Shown here in pieces: positions 50,922 through 59,401 of a DNA stretch of 64,000 bases (position 1 is the first letter of the stretch; the number at the start of each line of letters is the position of its first letter). Position numbers and translations under genes: made by a program. This stretch comes from Streptomyces sp. DH12 (GTDB lineage: Bacteria; Actinomycetota; Actinomycetes; Streptomycetales; Streptomycetaceae): assembly GCF_020873895.1 (NCBI RefSeq), contig NZ_JAHWGT010000019.1, positions 1 through 64,000 on the forward strand, given 5' to 3'. Below the pieces are notes generated by a model. The model saw only the letters and a program-made list of their open reading frames with translations. It searched no databases and was not told the origin of the DNA.

Positions 50922-51869
50922 TCACCCGCGGGCCGCGCGGCCCGGCTTCGGCCGCCCCCGCTTCGCGCCCCCCTGTTTCGGCCGACCCTGCTGAGGGCGC
51001 CCCGTCCCCGGCCGTCCCGCCTCCGGCCGTCCCGTCTCCGGGCGGGCCGTCCAGTGCGCCGGGCGGACCAGCGCGTCGGGGATCCTGGTCTCCCCGTCGC
51101 CCCGGGCGGCGTTCAGCTGCGCCTGGGTGAGGAACAGCGCGCCCGTCAGGTCGGCGCCCGACAGGTCGGCGTCGCGCAGGTCGGCGCCGATCAGGTCCGC
51201 CCGGCGCAGATCGGCGCCGGTGAGGTCGGCGGCGATCAGGTACGCGCCGCGCAGGCTCGCCCCCCGGAGCCGGGCGCCGCGCAGCCGGGCGCCCATCAGG
51301 TCCGCGCCCCGGTGGTCCCTGCGCGGCCCCGGCACCTCCGCGCGGGCGAGCTCGCCGGCGCGCAGCAGCAGGGCGTTGACCTCCGCCCGCAGCGCCCCCA
51401 CGTCGAGGGCCGACAGCTCGTCGGCGCCGCCGCGGCTCAGCGCGTCGATCCGGTCGTGCAGCCGGCGCAACTCCCCGTGCACGGGCCGCGCGGCCGGCAG
51501 GTCCAGCGCCTCCGCCGCGTACCGCAGCAGCTCGTGCAGCTGCCGTACCACCGGGAAGACCGCGAACATCGCGCCGGCCGTGCCCGGTTCGGCGCGCCAG
51601 TCGCGGCCGCCGAACGTCACCTGCGACACCTTCTGTCCGGCCCCCAGGCAGTCGAAGACGGTGCAGCCGGTGTACCCGCTGTCCCGCAGCCGCGTGTGGA
51701 TGCCGCAGCGGAAGTCCTCCCGCAGGTTCCCGCAGGGCGTACCGGCGGGCTTGTCGGCGGCGAAGTCGGCGGAGCGGGCGAAGGGCAGCGCCACACAGCA
51801 GAGCCCGAAGCAGTTCGCGCAGTCGGCCCTCAGGTCGGGACGGTCGGTGTGCGGGATGTGCGGTGGCAC
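50922..51869 (-). CDS. Cys-cluster plus pentapeptide-repeat protein
   Basis: 315 aa, GTG start behind AGGAGAACCACGCC. The first 80 residues are Cys-rich: CANCFGLCC (17-25) with further Cys at about 46, 55, 69 and 74, like the metal/iron-sulphur-binding CxxCxxxCC of YkgJ-type proteins. Residues about 195-255 are pentapeptide repeats (ADLTGADLRRADLIGADL), forming a right-handed quadrilateral beta-helix that in MfpA/Qnr mimics DNA. The tail is basic, with repeated GRPxx units (GRPEAGRPGTGRPQQGRP) resembling DNA minor-groove-binding tails. Divergent from the MEDS-STAS gene over a 168-base gap. Function unknown. Confidence 0.85.
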   Translation of the reverse strand: MPPHIPHTDRPDLRADCANCFGLCCVALPFARSADFAADKPAGTPCGNLREDFRCGIHTRLRDSGYTGCTVFDCLGAGQKVSQVTFGGRDWRAEPGTAGAMFAVFPVVRQLHELLRYAAEALDLPAARPVHGELRRLHDRIDALSRGGADELSALDVGALRAEVNALLLRAGELARAEVPGPRRDHRGADLMGARLRGARLRGASLRGAYLIAADLTGADLRRADLIGADLRDADLSGADLTGALFLTQAQLNAARGDGETRIPDALVRPAHWTARPETGRPEAGRPGTGRPQQGRPKQGGAKRGRPKPGRAARG

Positions 51870-52037
51870 GGCGTGGTTCTCCTGCGCGGGCGGGTGGGCG
51901 CCTGGTCCGCGGACCGGGTGCGGTCGCGGGCGGCGCGGTGGGCGGTGGGCCGGACGTACGTGCTCATTGTCCCTCCTCGGAACCGCGGCCCGTTCGGTAA
52001 CGTAGAGCCATGCCACGGTTACACGGGGGTGAGTGAC

Positions 52038-52916
52038 GTGGGCGTGATCGCCGGCGAGGAGCGCCATCCCGGGACACTGCCCGTCCAGCACATGGGGGCC
52101 GGGGACCACGCGTTCCTCTGCTACGACGGGGAGGCCCCCGGCTGGGACGTCCTCACGGCCTTCGTGTGGGCGGGACTGGCCCGGGGGGAGAAGGTCATCG
52201 TGTTCGGCCCCCCGCGGCTGAGCGAGGCGGAGCTGCGGACGCGGCTGCACGACGCCCCCGGCCCCCTCGTCGCCGCCGGCTTCGCGAGCGCGCAGCTGGA
52301 GATGAGCAGCATGCGCGAACTGATCCGGCCCGCACCGCGGTTCACCGCCGACCGGCAGTGGCAGCGGATCACCGAGGAGATCGGCGCCGCCCGGGCCGAG
52401 GGGTACAGCGGACTGCGCACCTACATCGACATGGGCTGGGTCGCGGACCTCGGGGCGGACCTCGACCTGATGGTGGACCGCGAGCGCCGGGCCGGGCACC
52501 TCTTCGCCGACGGGTTCTACAGCGAGATCTGCGCCTACGAGCGCGACCGCTTCCCCGCGCCGGTGCTGGAGGCGATGTGCCGGGCCCATCCCCGCAACCT
52601 CCTGCCGGCGCTGGGCCGTCTGCGCTGCCCGTACGGCGAGGGCGTCCTGCGGGTCATCGGCGACGCGGACACCGCCACGTACGACTGCTTCCGGCGGGCG
52701 GTGGACGGCGCGCTCCGCGGCCTTCCGCCGGGCCGGCCCGCCATGGTCGACCTGCGGCGCACCGGCTACCTCGGCCCCGAGTGCGCGGCGGAGCTCGTCG
52801 GCGCCCTCACCGGTCCGCCGCCCCTCCGGTCCGTCCGGGTGCGCTGCTCGCCGGGGCACGCGCTGCTGCTGCGGCGCCTGGGCGCGGACCCGGCAGTCCT
52901 GGACACGACGGGATAG
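52038..52916 (+). CDS. MEDS-domain sensor with C-terminal STAS-like domain
   Basis: 292 aa. QHMGAGDHAFLCYDGEAPGWDVLTAFVWAGL (about 17-48) begins a MEDS domain (a RecA-like sensory domain, as in DcmR), extending to about 175. The remaining 100 residues (VDGALRGLPPGRPAMVDLRRTGYLGPECAAELV) resemble a STAS/anti-anti-sigma domain. The stop is 4 bases before the HATPase ATG, so the pair is an operon and probably a switch module: MEDS senses a ligand or oxygen-linked signal, and STAS interacts with the HATPase. I prefer the GTG at 52038, behind GGGGGTGAG; a GTG at 52029 is the alternative. Confidence 0.8.
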   Translation: MGVIAGEERHPGTLPVQHMGAGDHAFLCYDGEAPGWDVLTAFVWAGLARGEKVIVFGPPRLSEAELRTRLHDAPGPLVAAGFASAQLEMSSMRELIRPAPRFTADRQWQRITEEIGAARAEGYSGLRTYIDMGWVADLGADLDLMVDRERRAGHLFADGFYSEICAYERDRFPAPVLEAMCRAHPRNLLPALGRLRCPYGEGVLRVIGDADTATYDCFRRAVDGALRGLPPGRPAMVDLRRTGYLGPECAAELVGALTGPPPLRSVRVRCSPGHALLLRRLGADPAVLDTTG

Positions 52917-52920
52917 GCAG

Positions 52921-53355
52921 ATGGCGCTGGAAACGGCCGGGAGGGTGCCCGGCAACGGAGAGGAAGCGGACATCCTGCTGCGGTGTCCGTTCGCCGGCAC
53001 GGACATCCCCCGGCTGCGGGTGCTCGTGGAGAGCCACGCGGCACAGGTGGGGCTGTCGGAGTCGCGGCGCGGCGACTTCGTGGTGGCGGTCGACGCCGTG
53101 GCGGTCAACGCCGTCCGGCACGCGGGCGGTTCGGGTCAGCTGGTGCTCGCCCGGACCGCGCGCGAGCTGGAGTGCCGCGTATCGGACCGGGGCCCGGGCT
53201 TCACGGAGGACGTCATCCCCGAGCTGGCGCCGGGCATCGGCGGCGCCGGTCCGGGCCGCGGGCTGTGGCTGACCCGGTTGATCACCGACCGGCTGACCGT
53301 CACCCCCGGCCCGGCGGGCGGCAGCACCGTCACCTTCGCCATGCGCCTCGGCTGA
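52921..53355 (+). CDS. HATPase-type anti-sigma factor/serine kinase (RsbW-like)
   Basis: 144 aa, a single GHKL ATPase domain. N-box AVDAVAVNAVRHAGG (Asn63), G1 box VSDRGPGF (Asp89) and G2-like GAGPGRGLWLTRLI, with the C-terminal GSTVTFAMRL strand. There is no histidine phosphoacceptor domain, as in RsbW/SpoIIAB-type kinases that bind sigma factors and phosphorylate STAS antagonists. Starts 4 bases after the MEDS-STAS stop, consistent with a partner-switching pair. No sigma factor gene is adjacent. Confidence 0.9.
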   Translation: MALETAGRVPGNGEEADILLRCPFAGTDIPRLRVLVESHAAQVGLSESRRGDFVVAVDAVAVNAVRHAGGSGQLVLARTARELECRVSDRGPGFTEDVIPELAPGIGGAGPGRGLWLTRLITDRLTVTPGPAGGSTVTFAMRLG

Positions 53356-53427
53356 CGGTCCGCGCCCTCCCGGCGACCGGTGGGGCGGGTGGTCAGGGGG
53401 AGCGGGCGGTCGAGGGGGAGCGGGCGG

Positions 53428-54024
53428 TCAGGAGGGTGAGGCGGTGCGGGCCCGGGCGATGACCGTGTCCAGGAGGGACAGCAGCGCCGTGCGCACCTCG
53501 TCCCGGACGCGCGCGTCCAGCAGCAGCACGGGCGTGTCCGGGTCGCGCAGGCGCAGCGCGGCCCTGATCTCCTCGGCGGTGTACGGCTGCCGGCCGTGGA
53601 AGCAGTTCGCCCCGACGACGAACGGCAGTCCGCGGCTCTCGAAGAAGTCGACCGCGGGGAAGCCCCGGTCGAGCCGCCGGGTGTCGACGAGGACGACGGC
53701 GCCGAGCGCCCCCTGCAGCAGGTCGTCCCAGAGGAACCAGAACCGCTCCTGGCCCGGTGTACCGAACAGGTAGAGGACGACACCGGCGTCGTCGAGGGTG
53801 ATGCGGCCGAAGTCCATCGCCACGGTCGTCGCGGACTTGGCCTCGATGCCGTCGAGGTCGTCGACGCCCACGCCGGCGGCCGTCAGGCGCTCCTCCGTGC
53901 GGAGCGGTTCGATCTCGGAGACCGTCTCGACCAGGGTGGTCTTGCCGACCCCGAAGCCGCCGGCGACGAGGATCTTGACGGGGGCCGGCTCCTGGCCGCC
54001 GGGGGCGGTGTCACATCCGGGCAA
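53428..54024 (-). CDS. cvnD: Conservon GTPase-like protein CvnD
   Basis: 198 aa small ATP/GTP-binding protein, last gene of the conservon. P-loop AGGFGVGKTTLVETVSE (about 21-37), switch-like LYLFGTPGQERFWFLWDDL (about 83-101, DxxGQ-like), and VVLVDTRRLDRGFPAVDFFE. It starts at a TTG (54024), 14 bases inside the CvnC gene, behind AGGGACAACC, which shows tight coupling. In Streptomyces conservons these proteins act as switches assembled with the CvnA-C proteins at the membrane. Confidence 0.92.
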   Translation of the reverse strand: MPGCDTAPGGQEPAPVKILVAGGFGVGKTTLVETVSEIEPLRTEERLTAAGVGVDDLDGIEAKSATTVAMDFGRITLDDAGVVLYLFGTPGQERFWFLWDDLLQGALGAVVLVDTRRLDRGFPAVDFFESRGLPFVVGANCFHGRQPYTAEEIRAALRLRDPDTPVLLLDARVRDEVRTALLSLLDTVIARARTASPS

Positions 54025-54376
54025 GGTTGTCCCTGATTCTCATGAGCAGGTGGACGTCGGTGGTCGCGGCCGCCTCCAGTGGCGGCCGGTGGTGGACGAG
54101 CCCGCGGTCCGCGAGCTCGCCGAGGAGGAGCGTCATCGGCGTCAGCCGCATCCCCATCCGGGCGGCGATCTCGGCGACCGCCCGCCCGCCCGGTGCCGGG
54201 CACAGGGCGAGGACGAGCTGCCACTCCGTGGGGAGCCCGTCGAGGGCGTCGCCGCCGACCGCCGCCGTGATGGTGGTGTCCATCGTCAGGGCGGCCCGCG
54301 GCGAGGCCGTACGGCCGTCGGTGAGGGCGTACAGCCGCGGTCGGCGGCCGCCCCCGCGGCGCGGCTCGTCGGGCAT
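54011..54376 (-). CDS. cvnC: Conservon DUF742 protein CvnC
   Basis: 121 aa DUF742 protein, winged-helix-like. RRPRLYALTDGRT at the N-terminus and GLPTEWQLVLALC, then IAARMGMRLTPMTLLLGELADRGLVHHR (a helix-turn-helix-like region, about 70-98) are family features. Its ATG shares a base with the CvnB stop (TAATG at 54378-54374). Third protein of the CvnABCD complex; may contact DNA or the other subunits. Confidence 0.92.
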   Translation of the reverse strand: MPDEPRRGGGRRPRLYALTDGRTASPRAALTMDTTITAAVGGDALDGLPTEWQLVLALCPAPGGRAVAEIAARMGMRLTPMTLLLGELADRGLVHHRPPLEAAATTDVHLLMRIRDNLARM

Positions 54377-54786
54377 TACGGCGCGGGCGGCGACGGCTGC
54401 TGCGCGCGGCCGGGCGTGCCCAGCCACTCGCCGAGCGCCTGCGCGGTCCGCACCGCCTCGCCGCCGAGCTCGCCGAGGCGCGCCTTGCGGTTGGTGACGA
54501 CGACGAGCGTGCTGCCCTCGCCGCACCCGACGAGGCACAGGTACCGCTCGTCCATCTCGACCAGCTGCCGGATCACCCGGCCGCCGTCGACATCGCGGGA
54601 TATCGCCCGCATCGTCGCCGCGATGCCGGAGGACGCCGCCGCGATGCGCTCGGCCTGCGCGCGGTCCAGCAGGTAGGCGCTGAGCATGATCCCGTCGTTG
54701 GACAGGAGCACCGCCCCCTCGATGCCGGCGATCCTGCTCAGGTTGTTGTCCAGGACGCTGTAGATCATGTCGTTCGTCGTTGTCAT
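54376..54786 (-). CDS. cvnB: Conservon roadblock/LC7 protein CvnB
   Basis: 136 aa roadblock/LC7 domain protein. GIEGAVLLSNDGIMLSAYLLDRAQAERIAAASSGIAATMRAI and the later LCLVGCGEGSTLVVVTNRKARLGEL are typical. These proteins regulate small GTPases such as CvnD. The start overlaps the CvnA stop (ATGA, 54783-54786). The C-terminal tail is Gln/Pro-rich. Confidence 0.93.
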   Translation of the reverse strand: MTTTNDMIYSVLDNNLSRIAGIEGAVLLSNDGIMLSAYLLDRAQAERIAAASSGIAATMRAISRDVDGGRVIRQLVEMDERYLCLVGCGEGSTLVVVTNRKARLGELGGEAVRTAQALGEWLGTPGRAQQPSPPAP

Positions 54787-57257
54787 GGCTGATCCTGTCG
54801 GAGCTCTTCTTCCACTTTCCGGGTCCCGTCTTCGTACTCCGCCCAGGCGTCGGCCACCTCTTCGGGGCTCGCCCCGTCGTGGCCGGCGCCCGGGCCCTTC
54901 CCGGCCTCCCCGGTGGTCGCGCCGCCGTCCGCGGCGGGCGGCGTGCGCAACTGCCGGGCCAGGTGCGTCTGTGGTACGCGCTCCGGCAGGCGCGGCCGGG
55001 CGGTGCCGTCCCCGCTCCCGCCGGGAGGCGGCGCGTCAGCGCGCCGCCGCACGGGCAGCGCCGCGCCCGCCCGCGGCACCGCCCGCGGCGTCTCGTCGCG
55101 GGCGGTCGGCCGCCGCTCGGCGGGTTCCGCCTCCGCGGCCGTCTCCGGCTGCGGGCCCGGCTCCGGGCCCGGGTCCGATCCCGCGACCGGGTCCCGTTCC
55201 GCGGCCGGGGGTGGGGTGCGGACCGGGGCCGGGTTCGGGGACCGCGCCGGCAGCCGGGCGGCGGCCGCCTCCGGCTCCGCCGCCCCCTCCGCCGTCCCCG
55301 CCGTGCCGTGCCCCGTGGGGACGAGCAGCCCGTGCGGGACGAGCACCACCGCCGCCGTACCGCCGTACACCGAGCGCCGCAGCGTCACCGTCGCGCCCAA
55401 CCGGTCGGCCAGGTGCCCGACCACGAACAGGCCCAGCCGGTGCGCGTTCTCCGCGAGCACCGCGTACGGCGGCGCCGAGTGCAGACGGGCGTTCATCTCC
55501 GCGTACCGTTCGGCGCTCACGCGCGGTCCGCGGTCCTCGATCTCCACCGAGAGGCCGTCGGCGACCAGCTCCGCCCGGATCACCACCCGGGAGCGCGGCG
55601 GGGAGAAGCGGGTGGCGTTGTCCAGCAACTCCGCCAGCAGGTGGCTGACCTGGCTGATGACGCCGGCCTCGACGCTGATCTCGTCGAGCGCGTGGCGGTC
55701 GATCCGCCGGAAGTCCTCGACCTCCGCCGCGGCCTCGCGCAGCAGGTCGGCGACGCGCATCGGCTCGGTGTGGGGGTCGGGGACCTCGCCGCCCGCGAGG
55801 ATCAGCAGGTTCTCGACCTGCCGCCGCATGCCCACCGTGAGCTGGTCGGCGCGCATCAACCCGCCCAGCAGCGCCTCGTCACCGCCGAACGCGTCCTGCA
55901 GTTCCTCGGTCAGGGCCAGCTGACGGCTGACCAGGTTCCCGGTGCGCGAGGCGATGCCCGCGGCGAAGCCGCCGAAGCCGTCACGTTCCGCGGCGAGCTG
56001 CCGCTGACCGTCGACGGAGACCGCGACGACCCGCGCGAACGCGTCGCTGACCCGCCCGACCTCGTCCCGCTCGCCCCGCACCCGGGGCAGCGCGTCCTCG
56101 TCGACTCGCCTGCCCTGCCGCAGCCGCTCCACGACGTCCGGCAGGGTGTGCTCGGCGACGGCCACGGTGCGGTCGTGCAGCAGCCGCAGCCGGCGCAGTA
56201 CCGAGCGGGTGGTGACCGCGACGACGGCGACGACCGCGAGCAGCGCCCCGCCGGTGACGGCGAGGAGCCGGGTGACCTCCCGCTCCAGTCCCGTCGCCTT
56301 GGCGTCCCCGTGGTCCAGCAGGCCGCGCAGACGGGCGGCGTCGAGGGCCGCCAGGTCGTCGGACCACCCGGCGTGGGCTGCCGTCCAGCCCTCCGCCTCC
56401 CGCGGCAGCCGCACGCCGAACGGCAGGTCCTCGTGGCCGGCGAGGACGCGGTCCTCCACGCGGGTCTTCGCCTGCCACGCCTCGGAGCCGACGAGCCGGG
56501 CGTACCGGTCGCTCTCCGCGGGCGGCAGGTGGGGGACCACCCACCGGTCGTACAGGTACCGGTGCGCGCCGACCGCGTTGACGAACTCCGCGAAGCGCGT
56601 GGTCTCCAGCTTCCGCGACGGGCCCGCCAGCGCCAGGAGCGTGCCTTCCCGCGCCACCATCTCGGAGGCGGAGAACATCGTGACGAGGACCCGGCTCTCC
56701 TGGCCGAGCTCGCCGTCCTCGGTGTGGCCGAACGCGTCCTGGTAGAAGCGGATCATCTGGCCGACCACGCCGTCGTAGTACGCGACCGTGCTGTCGGGGC
56801 CGCCGGTGCGGGAGTCCGCCCGCTCGCGCTGGGCGCCGAGCGCGTCGAGGCCGTCGAGCACCTCGCGCAGCCGGCGGTCGGCCTCCTCGGAGCCGCCGCC
56901 GGTGGTCGCGGCGGCGGCGCGGAACCGGGCCGCGGCGCGGTCCGTGGCCGCCCGGTGGGCGCGCAGCGCCGAGGCGGGTACGGACGGGTCGGCCCAACGC
57001 GCCGCGGCGGCGGTGCGCTCCGCCTGCATCCCCCTCATCAGCTCGTACAGCGGCAGCCCGAGCCGCTCGCCGGCCAGTACGTCGGACCGCAGGTGGCTCG
57101 ACCGGTCCAGCAGGCGGTCGGCGGTCACGGCCACCAGGGCGGCCATCGCGGCGGTGGGCACGACGGCGAGCAGGACGAGCAGGGTGCGCAGACGCACGGT
57201 GCGCCGTCGACGACGGGTCGACGGGCCTCGGGCGCCCTCGGGTGGCGTGGGAGACAT
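54783..57257 (-). CDS. cvnA: Conservon sensor kinase-like protein CvnA
   Basis: 824 aa membrane sensor. A TM helix near 20-45, a large extracytoplasmic nitrate/nitrite-sensing-like (NIT) domain (about 50-290), a second TM (about 325-350), HAMP-like helices, then a GHKL ATPase domain (SQVSHLLAELLDNATRFSPP N-box, IEDRGPRVS, HRLGLFVVGHLA). In the region of the usual phosphoacceptor helix it reads ADQLTVGMRRQVENLLILAG, with no His, as in other CvnA proteins. The last 170 residues are Pro/Ala/Glu-rich and disordered. The ATG at 57257 (GAGGGCTG upstream) is preferred over a longer frame to 57368. First gene of the operon with CvnB-C-D. Confidence 0.9.
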   Translation of the reverse strand: MSPTPPEGARGPSTRRRRRTVRLRTLLVLLAVVPTAAMAALVAVTADRLLDRSSHLRSDVLAGERLGLPLYELMRGMQAERTAAAARWADPSVPASALRAHRAATDRAAARFRAAAATTGGGSEEADRRLREVLDGLDALGAQRERADSRTGGPDSTVAYYDGVVGQMIRFYQDAFGHTEDGELGQESRVLVTMFSASEMVAREGTLLALAGPSRKLETTRFAEFVNAVGAHRYLYDRWVVPHLPPAESDRYARLVGSEAWQAKTRVEDRVLAGHEDLPFGVRLPREAEGWTAAHAGWSDDLAALDAARLRGLLDHGDAKATGLEREVTRLLAVTGGALLAVVAVVAVTTRSVLRRLRLLHDRTVAVAEHTLPDVVERLRQGRRVDEDALPRVRGERDEVGRVSDAFARVVAVSVDGQRQLAAERDGFGGFAAGIASRTGNLVSRQLALTEELQDAFGGDEALLGGLMRADQLTVGMRRQVENLLILAGGEVPDPHTEPMRVADLLREAAAEVEDFRRIDRHALDEISVEAGVISQVSHLLAELLDNATRFSPPRSRVVIRAELVADGLSVEIEDRGPRVSAERYAEMNARLHSAPPYAVLAENAHRLGLFVVGHLADRLGATVTLRRSVYGGTAAVVLVPHGLLVPTGHGTAGTAEGAAEPEAAAARLPARSPNPAPVRTPPPAAERDPVAGSDPGPEPGPQPETAAEAEPAERRPTARDETPRAVPRAGAALPVRRRADAPPPGGSGDGTARPRLPERVPQTHLARQLRTPPAADGGATTGEAGKGPGAGHDGASPEEVADAWAEYEDGTRKVEEELRQDQP

Positions 57258-57649
57258 CAGCCCTCGGAGCGGGGAGCGGGGACGTTCGGCCGCCGCCCCG
57301 GCGCGGCCCCGCGGAGGGGCTGCGGGACTGCCGGTGCGGCTACGGTGACGCATGGGGGTGCCGATCATAACCAGCCAGCGGCCGTTCGGGTCAGGTTGTC
57401 CTCATGATCGGAAAGTGGTAATCCGCGTGCGCTGAGCGGTGGGAGGTGGTCGAGATGTGGCCGATCCGGTCGCGACCCGACGCGGATCCGTCTCCGGCCC
57501 GCCTCCGGTCGAAGGCCGGCCGCCCTCCGGCCCGTATCGCGTTCATCCGTCCGGGTGTTGCCCGTTTGGCGTGGCCCGCGCCCACCCGCGAAGCTTCGGC
57601 GCACAGGGCAGGCAGGGCGCACAGGGCGCGACACCCCAGGAGGTTCTCC

Positions 57650-58513
57650 TTGCAGTACGGGCGCAAGCTGGCCGAGGCCGTCTCGGCGCCGGGCACGACA
57701 CCGCTCATCGGTGTCTACGACATGTACTCGGCGTCCCTCGCGGCACGCCACTACGAGGGGCTGTTCGTCTCGGGGTTCGGCTTCGCCGCCTCCCACTACG
57801 GCCTGCCCGACATCGGGTTCATCGCCTGGCCGGACATGGTGGCGTTCGTGGAGCGGCTGCGCACGGCGCTCCCCGCCGCGCACCTCCTCGTCGACATCGA
57901 CGACGGGTACGTGGACACGGAGGTGGCCGCCCACGTCGTGCGGCGGCTGGAGCGGTGCGGGGCCTCCGGCGTCGTCCTGGAGGACCAGCGGCGCCCCCGC
58001 CGCTGCGGCCACGCCGACGGCAAGCGGATCCTGCCGCTGGACGAGTACCTGGCCAAGCTGCATCGGGTGTTGGAGGACCGGGACGACCTCCTCGTGGTGG
58101 CCCGCACCGACGCGGTCGACGAGGCGGAGATGCTGCGCCGGGCCGCGGCCTTCGCCGGGACGGACGCCGACGTCGTCCTCGTCGACGGGGTACGGGGCGT
58201 GGACACGATCCGCCGCGTCCGCGAGGCGGCCGGCGACAAGCCGCTGCTGTTCAACCAGATCGGCGGCGGCAGGTCCCCCCGCCTGTCCCTGAGCGAACTG
58301 GACGCGCTCGGCGTCGACGCCGCCATCTACAGCACGCCGTGCCTCTTCGCCGCGCACCGCGCGATCGACGGGGCGCTCACCGCCCTCAAGGCCGCCGACG
58401 GGCTGCTCCCGGACCCGGCCGCCGAGCCGGGCGGCGTCGGCGTGGCCGAGTCGACCGCGCTGCTGGAGAGCAACCTCGGCGGCGGCGTGCGGCCGGAGCC
58501 GGCCGCCCTCTGA
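57650..58513 (+). CDS. Isocitrate lyase/PEP mutase family protein
   Basis: 287 aa. A TIM-barrel C-C bond lyase/mutase. DIDDGYVD (about 81-88), the Mg-binding EDQ (about 115), and RRCGHADGK (about 119-127) replacing the KKCGH of isocitrate lyase; VARTDAV near 148 follows. It is short and lacks the extra domain of true isocitrate lyase, so it may act on 2-methylisocitrate-like acids, oxaloacetate or phosphonates. The TTG start at 57650 is set by a perfect AGGAGG six bases upstream, and a longer frame is rejected. Divergent from the conservon. Confidence 0.85.
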   Translation: MQYGRKLAEAVSAPGTTPLIGVYDMYSASLAARHYEGLFVSGFGFAASHYGLPDIGFIAWPDMVAFVERLRTALPAAHLLVDIDDGYVDTEVAAHVVRRLERCGASGVVLEDQRRPRRCGHADGKRILPLDEYLAKLHRVLEDRDDLLVVARTDAVDEAEMLRRAAAFAGTDADVVLVDGVRGVDTIRRVREAAGDKPLLFNQIGGGRSPRLSLSELDALGVDAAIYSTPCLFAAHRAIDGALTALKAADGLLPDPAAEPGGVGVAESTALLESNLGGGVRPEPAAL

Positions 58514-58632
58514 GGCGGGGTCACCGCGGCGGGGCACCGGGCAGCCGGCCGCCCGGTGGGCGGCCCGGACAGCGGGGGCGGCATACTGGCCCGCGGCGCG
58601 GCGCGACCCTTTCCAGCCAGAGGAGCAGCCAC

Positions 58633-59373
58633 ATGGCCGACCAGCCCACCGTCGAGGAGACCGCCGAAGAGGCCACCGGAGAGGCCGGCGCGGAGGCCGT
58701 CGGGGAAGCCGCCGGGCCAAGCGCGGGGACGGCCGCCGAAGGGGCCGTGGGTGAAGGCGACGCCGGGCGGGCGGCTTTCCTGCCCGTCTTCGAGGTGGGT
58801 CCGTCCCACCTCGCCCAGGCTCAGGCCCTGGCGGGCCACTTCCGGCAGGCCCTCGCCCCCCGCCCGGCCGACACGGACGCCACCGGCGGCGGTGCCGGTG
58901 CCGACGCCGACTTCGGGCGGATCAGCCGCGCGGCGGCCGCCGTCGCGCACGGCGGCGCCGTGCGGACCGTGCGCGGCTGGGGACTGCGGGAGACCGCCCC
59001 CGTCGGCGTCATGGTCCTGTCGCTGAGGGAGGTCGTACGGCAGGCCCTGCCCGCGCCGTCGGCCAACGCGGGGTTCTGGCGGAAGGTCGAACGGGCGCTC
59101 ACCGACGTCTTCGTCGGCCTCGGCGGGCAGCGCGGCGCCCGTCCGTCCCGCGCCGACGGGGCGGACGGCGGCACGGGGTACCGCTGCCACCTGCTGTTCG
59201 CGCTGCAGGACGAGGAGACCGGCGACGCGGTCCACGCCGTCGCCCTGCGCCTCGACGCGACGATCGGTCTCGACGGGCCCGCGGCCCGCGCCCTGACCGT
59301 GGACGACGTGGCGCCGTTCGCGCTGCGGGTCGACGCCGTCGCCGTACGGCAGCAGCTGCCCGCGGCCGTCTGA
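58633..59373 (+). CDS. Protein of unknown function, acidic N-terminus
   Basis: 246 aa. The first 45 residues are Glu/Ala/Gly-rich and disordered; the rest is a compact mixed domain (FEVGPSHLAQAQALAGHFRQ, TVRGWGLRETAPVGVMVLSLREVVRQ, then CHLLFALQDEETGDAVHAVALRLD). No signal peptide, TM helix or known motif. AGAGGAGCAGCCAC precedes the ATG. It resembles conserved streptomycete hypothetical proteins; I do not assign a function. Confidence 0.7.
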   Translation: MADQPTVEETAEEATGEAGAEAVGEAAGPSAGTAAEGAVGEGDAGRAAFLPVFEVGPSHLAQAQALAGHFRQALAPRPADTDATGGGAGADADFGRISRAAAAVAHGGAVRTVRGWGLRETAPVGVMVLSLREVVRQALPAPSANAGFWRKVERALTDVFVGLGGQRGARPSRADGADGGTGYRCHLLFALQDEETGDAVHAVALRLDATIGLDGPAARALTVDDVAPFALRVDAVAVRQQLPAAV

Positions 59374-59401
59374 CGCCCGCGTGCGGGGCCGGGGGCGGCG
59401 C

